In this document: one piece after another, positions 48,568 through 64,000 of the stretch | Numbering within the stretch: position 1 is the first letter of the stretch | How the letters are laid out: each line of letters starts with the position of its first letter | NCBI RefSeq assembly: GCF_949628265.1 | Contig: NC_088787.1 | Coordinates: 33,778,844 to 33,842,843, forward strand | From: Cloeon dipterum | Lineage: Eukaryota; Arthropoda; Insecta; Ephemeroptera; Baetidae | Direction: 5' to 3' | DNA length: 64,000 nucleotides | Program-made: the position numbers and the translations under genes | The notes under the pieces: model-generated | The model's input: the letters and a program-made list of their open reading frames with translations, nothing else | The model's database searches: none | Told to the model about the DNA's origin: nothing

Positions 48568-51500
48568 AATTTTGCGAGTTTGTGGGAAGTTGGGTCGCAG
48601 AATACCAGCGCTGGATAAAGTCCAAGTCTTTAACGAAATGTATCATACGCATAATATTATATTGTAACATAGATACATTAATTTATTTAAAATTCACAGA
48701 GTTCAGTAGATTCTTCCGTTAGTTACATATCTTTTGAACATAAACATGTAAATTAAATTGGATATCTACATCACATGACTGTGTTATGCGTGTTATGTAT
48801 AATTATGTACATATTATGGTAAAGTTACAGTTTCTGCCGGGTTACACATCTCGCCAGTTCTTATAGGAATCCCATGTTAAAGTAGGGGTGGCGAAAACTG
48901 CGACTTTTCCATAAGTACATACGTGTCGCGTGTTATTATGAATGTATTTTGAATGTGTAATATGTATGTATGTATGCGTACTCACCCTTTTAATCAACAA
49001 CGTAAGGTTCACGAAATATAGAGTCTATCTATTGAGACCTGCTGTTCATTCATGGAAATTTAAATTTGCGATTCCGGCAGTGGCAGCGCAAGCGCAAGAC
49101 TAGTTCCTGTGTCCTGTCCTCGTCCTAGTCCTGAGACAAGAGGAAGAGAGTAAGACTCTCTAGACAGAATGACAGTTGACGCGACAGCAGGGTGGGGGGC
49201 AAAATTAGAGCTTGGGATTTGGGTGCACTGCACGAACTACACTAATGTAAATATATATGTGATGAGTGATGACAAATTTTACGGAACGAACAATTAACAA
49301 AGTACAATATTTATAATCGTGGCGATGTCAGATGACACTAACGACAGTCCAATGCCCAATGGCTGCTCTAGTCTTGACTACGCAAGCTCCTCCGCAGTTC
49401 CCGCAGTTCACAGTTGTGCAGAATTTAATTTACTGATTATTCAGCTTTGAGAGAAAAGCTGCGAATTCGCAAAAATCGCAAAATTCAAAAGTCAATTTTT
49501 TTGCTTGCAAAAAGTGACCCCTCCGCACCAAAAAGTGACCCGTGCTTGCAGCAAAAAATGACTCCTGTCCTTACAGCACAAATGCATGTAGAAATCCTTA
49601 GAAAACTTTAGCTTTATTTTGCGATTCAATTATTTGCGTGAAAATTTACTCTGGTAGAGGCCGCAGTTTAAACAGTATATTTTTTTTAGATTTTAAAAGG
49701 AAAAATTAATGGCAAATATGGACATTTTGAACTTTTTTAATGGTGAATAAGTGAGTCAGCAAAATCAGTATGAAAAAACGTCCAGATTTAAGCTAAAGAC
49801 GCAGATGAAGCAATTGTAAAAAATTCCATTCCTCTTTAATTTTTGTTGGAAATCTCTATTTTGTAATTTCATGTCGTAGCTTGTGGATGTGGAACCCATA
49901 GTAAAGGTTTTGTTGCGCATTTCGAATCAGATTTTAATAAAATTTGCAACGAAAATCGTTTTGCACTATATTCTCTTTATTAATATCATCAATTTTAAGA
50001 TTGTAAGAAGAACAGCAAAACTTTGTCTGCACAAGAATTATCACGCATTTTTAATTACTTTTGATCACAAGAGCATTAAACGATAAGCATAAAATCGAAG
50101 GTCGGCAACAATTCGCCCTCGCCGCCGCGTCCGCCGCGTTCAAATAATAACGCAATTGCCCAGCGATGAATAAAGTAAGAAAAGCGATCGGGCCGAGTGA
50201 GCAAAGAAAAGCAAGCAAAGCAGGAGCACACAGCATTACACTGGTGGCCTTGCGTTTTCATCTCTGAGCACCAGAGAGTGACCTTCACAATGGAGAATCA
50301 CTATACATACACCTTTGTTGCTTTTTTTCGCATTTTTGCCTGCGTGCGAATAAAGGGATCGCCTGGCCTGACGGGCAGGTGGAGTGCTTCTCCTCGCCGA
50401 TTTCTCCGAGGCTAACGATCCGATCGCTTTAATTTTCCATAATTGTTATGCCGTGCTACGGTTAACTGAGAATATGGCGTAGCCTCTCCGTTAGACTTAT
50501 ACTCTTGTGTCGTCTCTTTAAATCGTTCGCTGCATTCGAATCGCGCATCTGGCATTGGCCACACATCACTTCCCGATTCAAACTGATTATGATTTAATTC
50601 AAATTTATTACCGTGCTGAATCTGTAAAATGTTTGGCAACAATGTAGCGTGTTTTGATATAGGTAACTGTTCACAAGAAACCCTTCGTTTTCGCGAGTTG
50701 TTCGTTATCTTCTCGAAAGAACCAATAAAAACATTCTTGTTTATTTTTTTAAAATACTGTATTTGACTCAGGTAATTTTTTCTGATCTTCCAATTGGTGC
50801 GGGACAATTTTAAGCGTTTAGAACCGTGCTAAAATCGTCTAAAACCTATAAAATTGCCAAAAGAGTCTAACTATTGGTTAAGAACCACGACAAAGTGCAT
50901 TTTAAAAAGGCGAGGGTTTTCATTAAAACCGTATAAAGCAGTCAAATATGTAACAGTTTCAAAATATTCAACTGTGTCCCGAAAAAACGTCACAAAACAC
51001 AGTCCTATAGTGATTTTAAATAAATTATGAATCAAATTAAAAATATAATACATTGTTCAGGCTAATTTCAGTTGAACTTTTTTGCCTATTTTTAGGAGAG
51101 TAAATAGGCAGAAAGCATGTTTCATTTTTTAAATCTACTTTTTTCAATTTCTGCTGGTGAAACGGGCCTTCATCGCCTTTTAACAAGCACCCCAAGCACC
51201 GCATTATAATAGGTCATTGCACTTTCTAAAAAGGTTGCTTGTTGCTTGACTGAAACAGTAAAAAAAAGGTTTAGAAAATCGTTGGGAGCAAACGATGAAT
51301 CAACAAATTTATAATTCACGCAGCAATTCAAAGCACATCATAATTCAAATTGCTCTCTTCCTCACAAATAATTGTAGCATGTAATAAGCTGTTGTTATAA
51401 ACATATTAGGTGTTGCATAATGGGCTCGCAGCATCCATGATTTCCCAGTGCCACATCTCACATCTCACTGGCTCGTGAGTCACAGCAAATAACTGAATCG

Positions 51501-54060
51501 TCTCAGGCGAGAAAGCAGCGTTGGCCAATGTGTATATTTATCTATCTTGCAAGCACTCGACGACGGCGAGTATAATCAGAATAATAAAGCGTCTCACCTG
51601 TGCCCGTGTGTGCCATATGAAAGGAGAAAAAATTCATCGCGCGCCAAGAGAGAGAGAGCAAGAGAGACAGACGTCGTGATCCGTGCAGTGATATAATATA
51701 ATAGCGTATTGGTCTGGCGTGCGTGTGAGTGTGCCATTTAATTTTTTACCCGTCTGGTCCGCATATTTTATCATCGTATCAAGATGATTGAGAAACAATA
51801 GGCCGCGCGCACTGCTTGGGTGGAACAAGAAACCATTTTTAGCCAGTGCAGCTATATAGTGGTCTGGAAATTATTATTGCAGCGCGCAAGAGAAAAATCC
51901 ACCACGGACATCATTCAGGCTGGACACATGCACACCTCTGGAAATTTAAAATCGACTCCGAGGTTTTATTTAAGCTACCCACTAAATTCAATCCTTTTCT
52001 GTTAGGAGATAAGTGATTTTTGAAAGTAATATTTATTTATAGCTATTTTATTGTCTGTTATTGCATTTCAGTTGCAAATTTAGAATCATTTGTTAGCGAA
52101 AAGATTGATTTTGAAAGAGCTAAATCACTAATGCCAAATAGATAGCAAAAAAATATTTTTTGTAAATATTCTGAAAATTAAATTAACATATATTTTCCCT
52201 TTCCAATTAATTACAATTTTGATCTAGTATAATTTGATTTGTGCACTAGTTGGATTATTCTACAAGATAAAAAATTCAAAACTAATATAGAATTAAATTG
52301 GAACTAATTTCAAATTCCCTTTTGCAGCTTGCGGATTTTGTATATCAAATGTGAGAATATGGCAAAGCTGATAAATTGTCTATCATTTTAGCTCTATTCA
52401 ACAGTCATTATTCAATCAACAACAAAGAGAAGCAAGATTGCTCACTCTCGAAATTTCTTTTATGGCTTTATAAGCACGCAATTATTGTTCTGCGTAGTCA
52501 CAATCAATCAAAACATCGTTCTGCGCAATGTGTGAGAAAATGCTGAGCACAAAAGCTGTCGTTGAACTCTCCGCGAACAAGATTCCCAACTTCATTCAGG
52601 AAAACTATACGCAACAAAAAGATAGTTCCGTTTGTATGAGTAAGCGCGAAAGTAAAAACGCCGAAACGCATTTATTCAATCGGTCAGCAACTTTCCCGAC
52701 ACATCAAAGTTTTCCTCTAAAAGTGTCCGACGCGAGGCCTTTTTGTGTGGCATGTGCGTTTGATCGAAATTCCCATCACGCTCGCGGCGTTGATGAGAAG
52801 AATTCACGTATATTACGAGCGGCAGAAGCCAGTGAATTTGCTGCAGACAGGAAGTAAGAGACGCACAGTTAATTTGTAATTAAAGGCGTGTGTGTGTGTG
52901 TGCAAGGCAAGTGCGCGAGCTCCGCGGATCGCGGCGGCGAGAGAGCTGCTGAAATGGAAACCAAGCGAGCAAACAATAAAAAGAGCGCAGAGACGACTTT
53001 TCTTGTCGATTGACACGAACGAGTGGCTGCTCTCGAATAATAAGCGCGTTGAAATACGACGCGACAGTCATTGCCATTTAATTGTGTGCTAGTAGTTGAG
53101 TGAACACGAATAACGAATAACGCTTCTCCAATCAACCTCGTTTTCAGTCGCTGTGTGCACACAGTTCAATTGAGACAAGTGTTTCTTTTTATAGGGTTTT
53201 GTATTGTTCCAACATTGCGTCAAACCTCACGTGAACTGGAAGAAAGTGTGAAACGGAAAGCAATGCTGAAAATGAGTTTTTTTCGTGTTGTTTTGGGTTA
53301 TTTACTCAAACAGCCACCACACAAAAATTTATCTCTGTTTAAAAGTAAATTTATTTTGAAAATGGAAATAAATAAATATGTCATTTAATTGTTCGGCCTG
53401 TTCAGGAAGAATTAAAAATAATACAAATAATTTTACAGAACAATGTGGCACATTTTTTTAATTTGATTTTCCTTTTTAGCATTTTTCATGACTACATTTA
53501 AAAAAATCCCATTACGGGTAGTATTAGAAATAAAGCTTATCATATAACAAAAACTTTATCAAAGAAAACTTAAAATATTTTGAGGAAGGGACGAAAAATT
53601 GTTAATTTTCCTCTTTAGGCCGAACCCGCATTTTTTCGGTGCAAGGTTTTTCCTTTTGTCTGACTTTAAGTAACAAGTTATTAGTGGATAAATTATTATC
53701 AATGAATTTGTTTATTCTTTGCTGCAAAACATGCATAAATCAACCTCTGACTCCAAGGTCGCGGCGGCTCTTGGCATCGCTGCTTTATGCGCTTCACTTT
53801 GATCCGCTGCAATGGGTGTGCCTCTTATTTTATGATTTAGTGTATAAAATCGTTTTTTATGCTAGGCAACATTGCCATTTTACCGTTTCCAAGCTCTTCA
53901 TAAGGCTTAACTATAACAATTTGCTGGAGTGAAAAAATTAATAGCACTATTCAAAAAGGACAATGTTAATAATTCCCCAGATTTTTAAGACATTTTAGCA
54001 TCCACTGCAGGCATTTTTTTGTTATTTTTGGCTTTGCTGAAGGTGGCTCAAAAAATCGAA
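48568..54060. other. Non-coding region upstream of the minus-strand gene
   Basis: The first hundred or so bases must contain the 5' UTR and promoter of the minus-strand gene. Beyond that I see no supportable exon. A short direct repeat AAAAAGTGACCC occurs twice near 49507-49542. Short purine runs occur near 51647-51668 and a (TG)n run near 52890-52902. GC-richer patches at 50.06-50.42 and 52.7-53.1 kb have chance frames on both strands. Confidence 0.6.
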
Positions 54061-54173
54061 CTGATGAAATCAGGGAAGGGGAAGGAGCCGGCCGGCGGGA
54101 GGAGAGCGAGGGGCCTCCTTTCACCTCTGTTCAGTCGGTCTCAGCGGCGGCTCCAGCACACATCAGGCACAAG
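54061..54173 (+). promoter_or_regulatory. Candidate transcription start and 5' UTR exon of the downstream gene
   Basis: A GC-rich island in AT-rich DNA ends in a strong donor, CACAAG|GTGAGT, at 54173/54174. An initiator-like TCAGTC at 54131-54136 lies 40 bases upstream of the donor. There is no ATG in a coding context before the donor, so it would be non-coding and would splice to a coding exon such as 60798. Transcript data are needed; this is inference from composition and splice signals. Confidence 0.4.
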
Positions 54174-59302
<5,129 letters not shown>

Positions 59303-60797
59303 GTAACATATATTCGGTGCTCGCGGTGCGCGGCAGCCGGCTCCAAGACCCACGGGACAGTGTTGTGATTTTTTTTAACAAGATCTATTTTGCCTACTGC
59401 GGTTAGTCGTTAATTTCGCACTCAGTGAGCACAATACCTTTTATTTCTTTCCACTTGGGCTGACTCATCATTAATCGTTCTCCTATCTCGGCGTCTTAAC
59501 GATCGAGTTAATCTTGCAGTTTTTATTGCTGCACGCCACCCGTCTGGCTTTGCATTTCTGTCCACTCGTCACTTTGTTTGTTTTTCCGTGTGTTTGCTTT
59601 TACATGTGTCATCTGTGTTGTGATTAAATAAGCTTGTCATCAAAGGCTAATCAAACTAATGACAAAAAAATCTGCTTTTGCGTGAATTAATGCATTTAAA
59701 AAAAGCATTTTAATATAAATATCACGGTTTTACAGCTCTTTGTTTTGCTTGGGGCAAAAAGTAGAAATCGGATGCAAATTATCCGTGCATTATTAGTTTT
59801 TGTTTATTTGTTTTTTCCCGTGCGATTCGGATAAGGAGAAATTTCACGATTTCGGTCCAGGCGGTGAAAACATTCATTTTCCCACATCACTCTCGTGCTC
59901 GCCGATTGCGTAAGTTGCAATTAAATCACAGCATCGTGTGTCCAGCTGGCTGAAAAGTGAGAAAGAGTGCTGCAGATTGTGACCCAGAAAGAGTCAATAA
60001 ACAATTAGCCAACCGCCGACTGCGAGGAGAATCGCGTGTGTATACCGACGTGTTTGACAGATTGCAAAAAGCGACGTCGGCGGCCACTTCCCTTGCACGC
60101 CGCTGCACCCGCCATTATGGCCGCCTGGCCGCCTCAGGCCCGCAACAACACAGAATGCTGCCCGTTCACGTTCTCAAAGGTTCACCTTAATTAAAGAATT
60201 CTTTGAATACCTCACTTTCTACACACTTGAATGCAAGCGATGCATGATAATGGTGATATTAATGGCCCGTCGGATTACGACCATGCACAGCCGTATCAAT
60301 CCATTCATTTGAGTTTCGTATCACCGTTTGCTTCGGGTTGGGTAAAATAAATGTTTAAAATGCAACATACAAGTGTATTAGTCGATGCCAATGAGGGCAA
60401 ATGAATTCATTTGAAATTAAATTCAGCTTCTTCAGTTTTTTTTGTTAGCACAGAAATTTCCTGCCATACTGCAAACATTACCAGCTCACTAAACACTGAA
60501 GAAGCTACATTTAATTTTAACTGGAAATATTAAATCAACCTTGTGCTATAAAAAATGTTAAGGTTTCCAAGCAAATCTGCATAATATTTAAGACACAGCC
60601 GAAAAAACAAAAGCAAAAGCCCACAATAGTGTCTACTTCCTCTCCGTGTTTCGTTATCTCTGCGTGAATCATCCTCATTGTCCATTTAATTTAATTGCTG
60701 TACAGCTTTTGTGCGCGTCGGCGTTTTTACTCCGTGTCGTAGAACTCTTTTTACAATCGGTGGCACTCAAGTGTGCGCGTTTTCCTGCTGCTTTCAG

Positions 60798-60915
60798 GCG
60801 ATGCGGTGGTTCCGTCGAGGTTCAGAGGCCACCAACTCGCCACGCCTGCTGAGCCTGAGCCCCCTGAGGGGCACTCAGGACCCCGCCCTTGACGACCCTG
60901 CCAAGATCCAGCCAG
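60798..60915 (+). CDS. Probable first coding exon of an unidentified gene, 3' partial
   Basis: A polypyrimidine tract and acceptor (CTGCTTTCAG) precede GCG ATG at 60801, and the exon ends at donor CCAG|GTGAGA in phase 1. It encodes 38 residues beginning MRWFRRGSEATNSPRLLSLS, GC-rich with codon use like the furin exons and unlike the surrounding AT-rich DNA. The acceptor three bases before the ATG implies at least one upstream non-coding exon, for example at 54.1 or 59.2 kb. I do not recognise the peptide. It looks like a disordered cytosolic N-terminus with possible SP phosphosites. It might instead be an internal exon. Confidence 0.5.
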
Positions 60916-63900
60916 GTGAGACGAGACAAGACACTTTGTACACACGATAATTGCTTGCTCCCTATCTCGTGTGTGTGTTTGCTTTTTTTCAAGCTGTGCG
61001 CACGTCGAGTGTGGATTTTCTAAACAAATTTAACAGACATGAGACGGCGTGAAAGAGAGCGATGTTTTTTCAACAGTCAGTTTTAAATATAGTCTGGGAA
61101 AATTAATTTAATAATCATGGTTTTAACTTACTTAAACATAATCATTGTAAAATACAGTAATTTATCCGTTTTATTTTACTAAAAGTCAAAATTTAAAATA
61201 AATCAAAATCAAGGTCTTCTTATTTCTACTTAAACATATAAATATTTTTGAGTAATTTATATTTTTAAACAAAATTTGTTTTAAATATTTTCAATTTAAT
61301 TTAATTTTTTTAACAACCTATTTTATTATATTCTCTTACGGATTTATTTATTTCATATTTAGATCTAAATTTTTAATAAATAACATTATGGGTCTCAAAC
61401 TGGGATATTCAGATTGAAGGTAAATGTGGTTGGGAAACCTGTAAAAATTATAAATATATTTTATTTTATCCTCCGACGGTTGTATAGGCAAAAACCCTTT
61501 AATAAAACATCTCAGTTAAGGATAAATCAATATAAAAACAAATTTTATCCTCAGTACTCAGTACTGCAGTATCATTCGTTTTTAAAAATGAGAAAGTGAC
61601 ATAAAAATCATATTATCCGCGTGTACTCCCTTATATTTAATGTAAAAAACACATAAATTCAGTGAGTAATGACAGTAGTTGTATATTTGTCAAGAAACCT
61701 TAAATAAATTCTAATTGCGCTCTATTCTTGTGATTTTTTAAGATTGCTTGTGAAAAATATGCTCACAAAATTCGTAATTTTCTTACATCACTTCAGTCTA
61801 ATTATAAGATCTTTGATTTTTCCCTCTGTTTTTAAACCCCAGAAATGATAAAGTAGTCTAATTGTGGATTTTAACTTTGATAACGAATAGAACAAAAGCT
61901 CAATTAAATTTTTTCTCATCCCTCGCTTAGCACATGCCTGTGTTTCCTCGCGTCGTTCCTCTCATTGCACGCGACTGGCATTTTCATTTATATTTATAAT
62001 TTATGATGATGAAAACACTTTTGTTTTTTTCCAACGCCCCACGTCTGAGAGCACACACGGGTCTCGAATTAATCTCATATTGTTTGTTTCTCGCACCGAG
62101 ATTTTTCTCATCCTCCACTGCGCACATTGCACGTGTGTGTTCTATTCTTTCTTTTCCACTCTTTCCTCCGCGCTCGACGAGCGTTTAATTTTGGATTTCC
62201 AAGGCTGGCACCGCGTGGTTCACGTTTCCTTGTTCTTTTGATGAATAAATATGAATCTTGACGGGTTCAAATGGAGTAGGCTCTTCTCACTCGAGTGGAA
62301 AGAAAAAAAAAGGGAAAGAATATACAGACTTCAGCAATGAAGGAAACGGTCTGAGCAAAAGATATAAATAATACTGAGCTCATAAATTAGGAGCGTGGGA
62401 GGCAATGCGACGATGCAAAATTTATAGCATCATAAAAATTGCATAAAATTTTCAGTGCGTCTTATAATGGCTACTTCTTCCAGAGCTATCAGATGATATT
62501 ACTTAATATGATAATTATTAGAATAATTTATATCTTTGAAATTATAAAAATTGAGAGTTTTAGATCGATTATACGATTGCAATTTAATAAAGACTTTTTG
62601 CCATGGAAATTTTATTAAAAACATACTACAATTTTAGTATGTAAATATTATATTTAACTACTTTTCCATGATATAAAAAAATTAAGTCAAATTGCAATTT
62701 AAAATTTAATTATAGAAATAACTTTCAATTCTTTGGCAAGGTTAGCTGATTCAGAATTTTCACCGCCTGTAATATTCCTCCCCACGCAGGCTAGAGGGAC
62801 TTAAACGCACGATCGCTTTCCCGACACGCTTTTAGAGAGATAATAAAATAACAGTTTAAATGCAAACAAAACACCTGCGCCTGATGAATTTAACATCGGC
62901 CGACCGATTGTATGAAAATGATAATCGACCGTAATTGCGATGACTCACAGGGCACGCATGCTGGCAAAATTCACCATTGAAAATTACCCGTTTCGAAACC
63001 GTGCGGCGGACGAGAAGGAAATTTAGGTCTCTAGGCGCATCGCGCGATTATAGCGCGACAGATGTCCGAAAACGAGTGTTCCGCCGCTTTCTTAAGGCAA
63101 CACAGCCAAACATTCCTGCTGGGTTAGGCTTATAATTGATACTGCCATACATGGACGGTTCAAATGTTTTTCTGTACGTGATGGAATTCGGAGCAATCAA
63201 TCGACACCAAAATATATGTAGAATCAAAACAGTAATTCCTTTTTTAATTAGGGGGTAATAAATAACTCTAATTGTTTCTCGGATCGAAATTAACTCAGAG
63301 CAGGAGTTCTATCATTTAAAAATAAATTTCATGTTGGAAAATTACAATCTATGATCAATATTTTTAAATTTTGGAAGCGAAGAACATCTAAACAAATTTC
63401 TTGGAGTTGTGTAATAAAATTAAAGTCAATTTGAATCTTCTCACTCTTCAAGAATGTTAATGTGGTGCGTTTCACAATTTAATTAAGTGTGCTTGCGGTT
63501 GGTTTGAAACTGATGGTGAGACACCTCGGGTATTATACCGCTGCCTTTTTCGGCACTAATAGTGCCTCGATTTCTCAGAGTTTATCATAATAAGTCGTGT
63601 CGTCCCCGCGGCCGTAGCGAGTGTGTTTCATTTCGTTGTTCACTCTCGATTTTGAGGTTTGCTGAAGGCGGAGAAAGAGCAGATTCTGCGCGTCTCGAAT
63701 GGAAAACATTACGACCAAAACGCATCGTTTAGACTGCAGGTAATTACACACTGATCATCTTGACGCGCGTCCAAGCTGCCATTTCTCTCCTTGCCGGGCA
63801 TTGCATTTCCAAGATAAAACATTATACACGGATGGAAATGAGCCTCTGACAGGTGGTAATTTCCTGTTAGCCAATACGCCCGCCCCTTGAGTAATGGGTG

Positions 63901-64000
63901 TTATTTTCTTCTCTATCATTCATCCTGTTGCATGGGCTGCTAAAAACGCATCGTTTAGAGAGAATGATGCACCAGGGGCATTTCCCAGTGAAAGTATTTC
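60916..64000. other. Probable first intron of the unidentified gene
   Basis: No further exon in phase with the donor at 60915 is evident. The stretch is AT-rich from 61.0 to 62.8 kb. A repeated 17-mer with an internal inverted repeat occurs at 63717-63733 and 63943-63959. Confidence 0.5.

Noticed and set aside
63706..63758. Short ATG-initiated exon ending CTGCAG|GTAATT
   Set aside because: Thirteen codons in phase 2, which does not match the phase-1 donor at 60915, and no other support.

Overview
The window looks like nuclear DNA of an arthropod, most likely an insect. It has multi-exon genes with canonical GT/AG introns, GC-rich exons set in very AT-rich introns and intergenic DNA, and many (GA)n, (CTG)n and (CA)n microsatellites. 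There are no bacterial-style operons or ribosome binding sites. I did not try to name the species.

1-41.6 kb (+): the 3' two thirds of a furin-type proprotein convertase gene (Fur1-like). Nine or ten coding exons from 16489 to 41590 encode the catalytic domain (Asp, His, Asn, Ser all intact), the P domain, a short Cys-rich region, one membrane span and a cytosolic tail with a YxxL signal and an acidic cluster. The signal peptide and prodomain exons are not in the window, so 1-16488 reads as intron. The most interesting structure is a pair of diverged duplicate exons (35194-35829 and 36520-36813). Both begin at the last strand of the P domain, share phase at both ends and diverge into different linkers. 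They look like alternative exons that set the stalk between the protease and its membrane anchor.

42.5-48.6 kb: a compact cluster of three small genes. Phosphomevalonate kinase (-, 42479-43212) and actin-related protein 10 (+, 43644-45437) are divergent, about 430 bp apart. Arp10 converges on an uncharacterised 475-residue helical, probably nuclear protein (-, 45548-48567), with 110 bp between stop codons and poly(A) signals of the two genes only a few bases apart. One phosphomevalonate kinase intron uses a GC donor.

48.6-64 kb: mostly non-coding. GC-rich islands ending in good splice donors at about 54.17 and 59.26-59.30 kb, then an exon at 60798-60915 that starts three bases before an ATG, suggest the 5' end of another + strand gene that continues past the window.

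Non-coding structure: a 139-bp near-perfect palindromic element (25201-25339), a possible 388-bp inverted-repeat element (23493-23880), two closely related CTCF-like sites in furin introns, and a 94-bp pure (GA)47 tract. I found no tRNA, rRNA, CRISPR or transposase gene.
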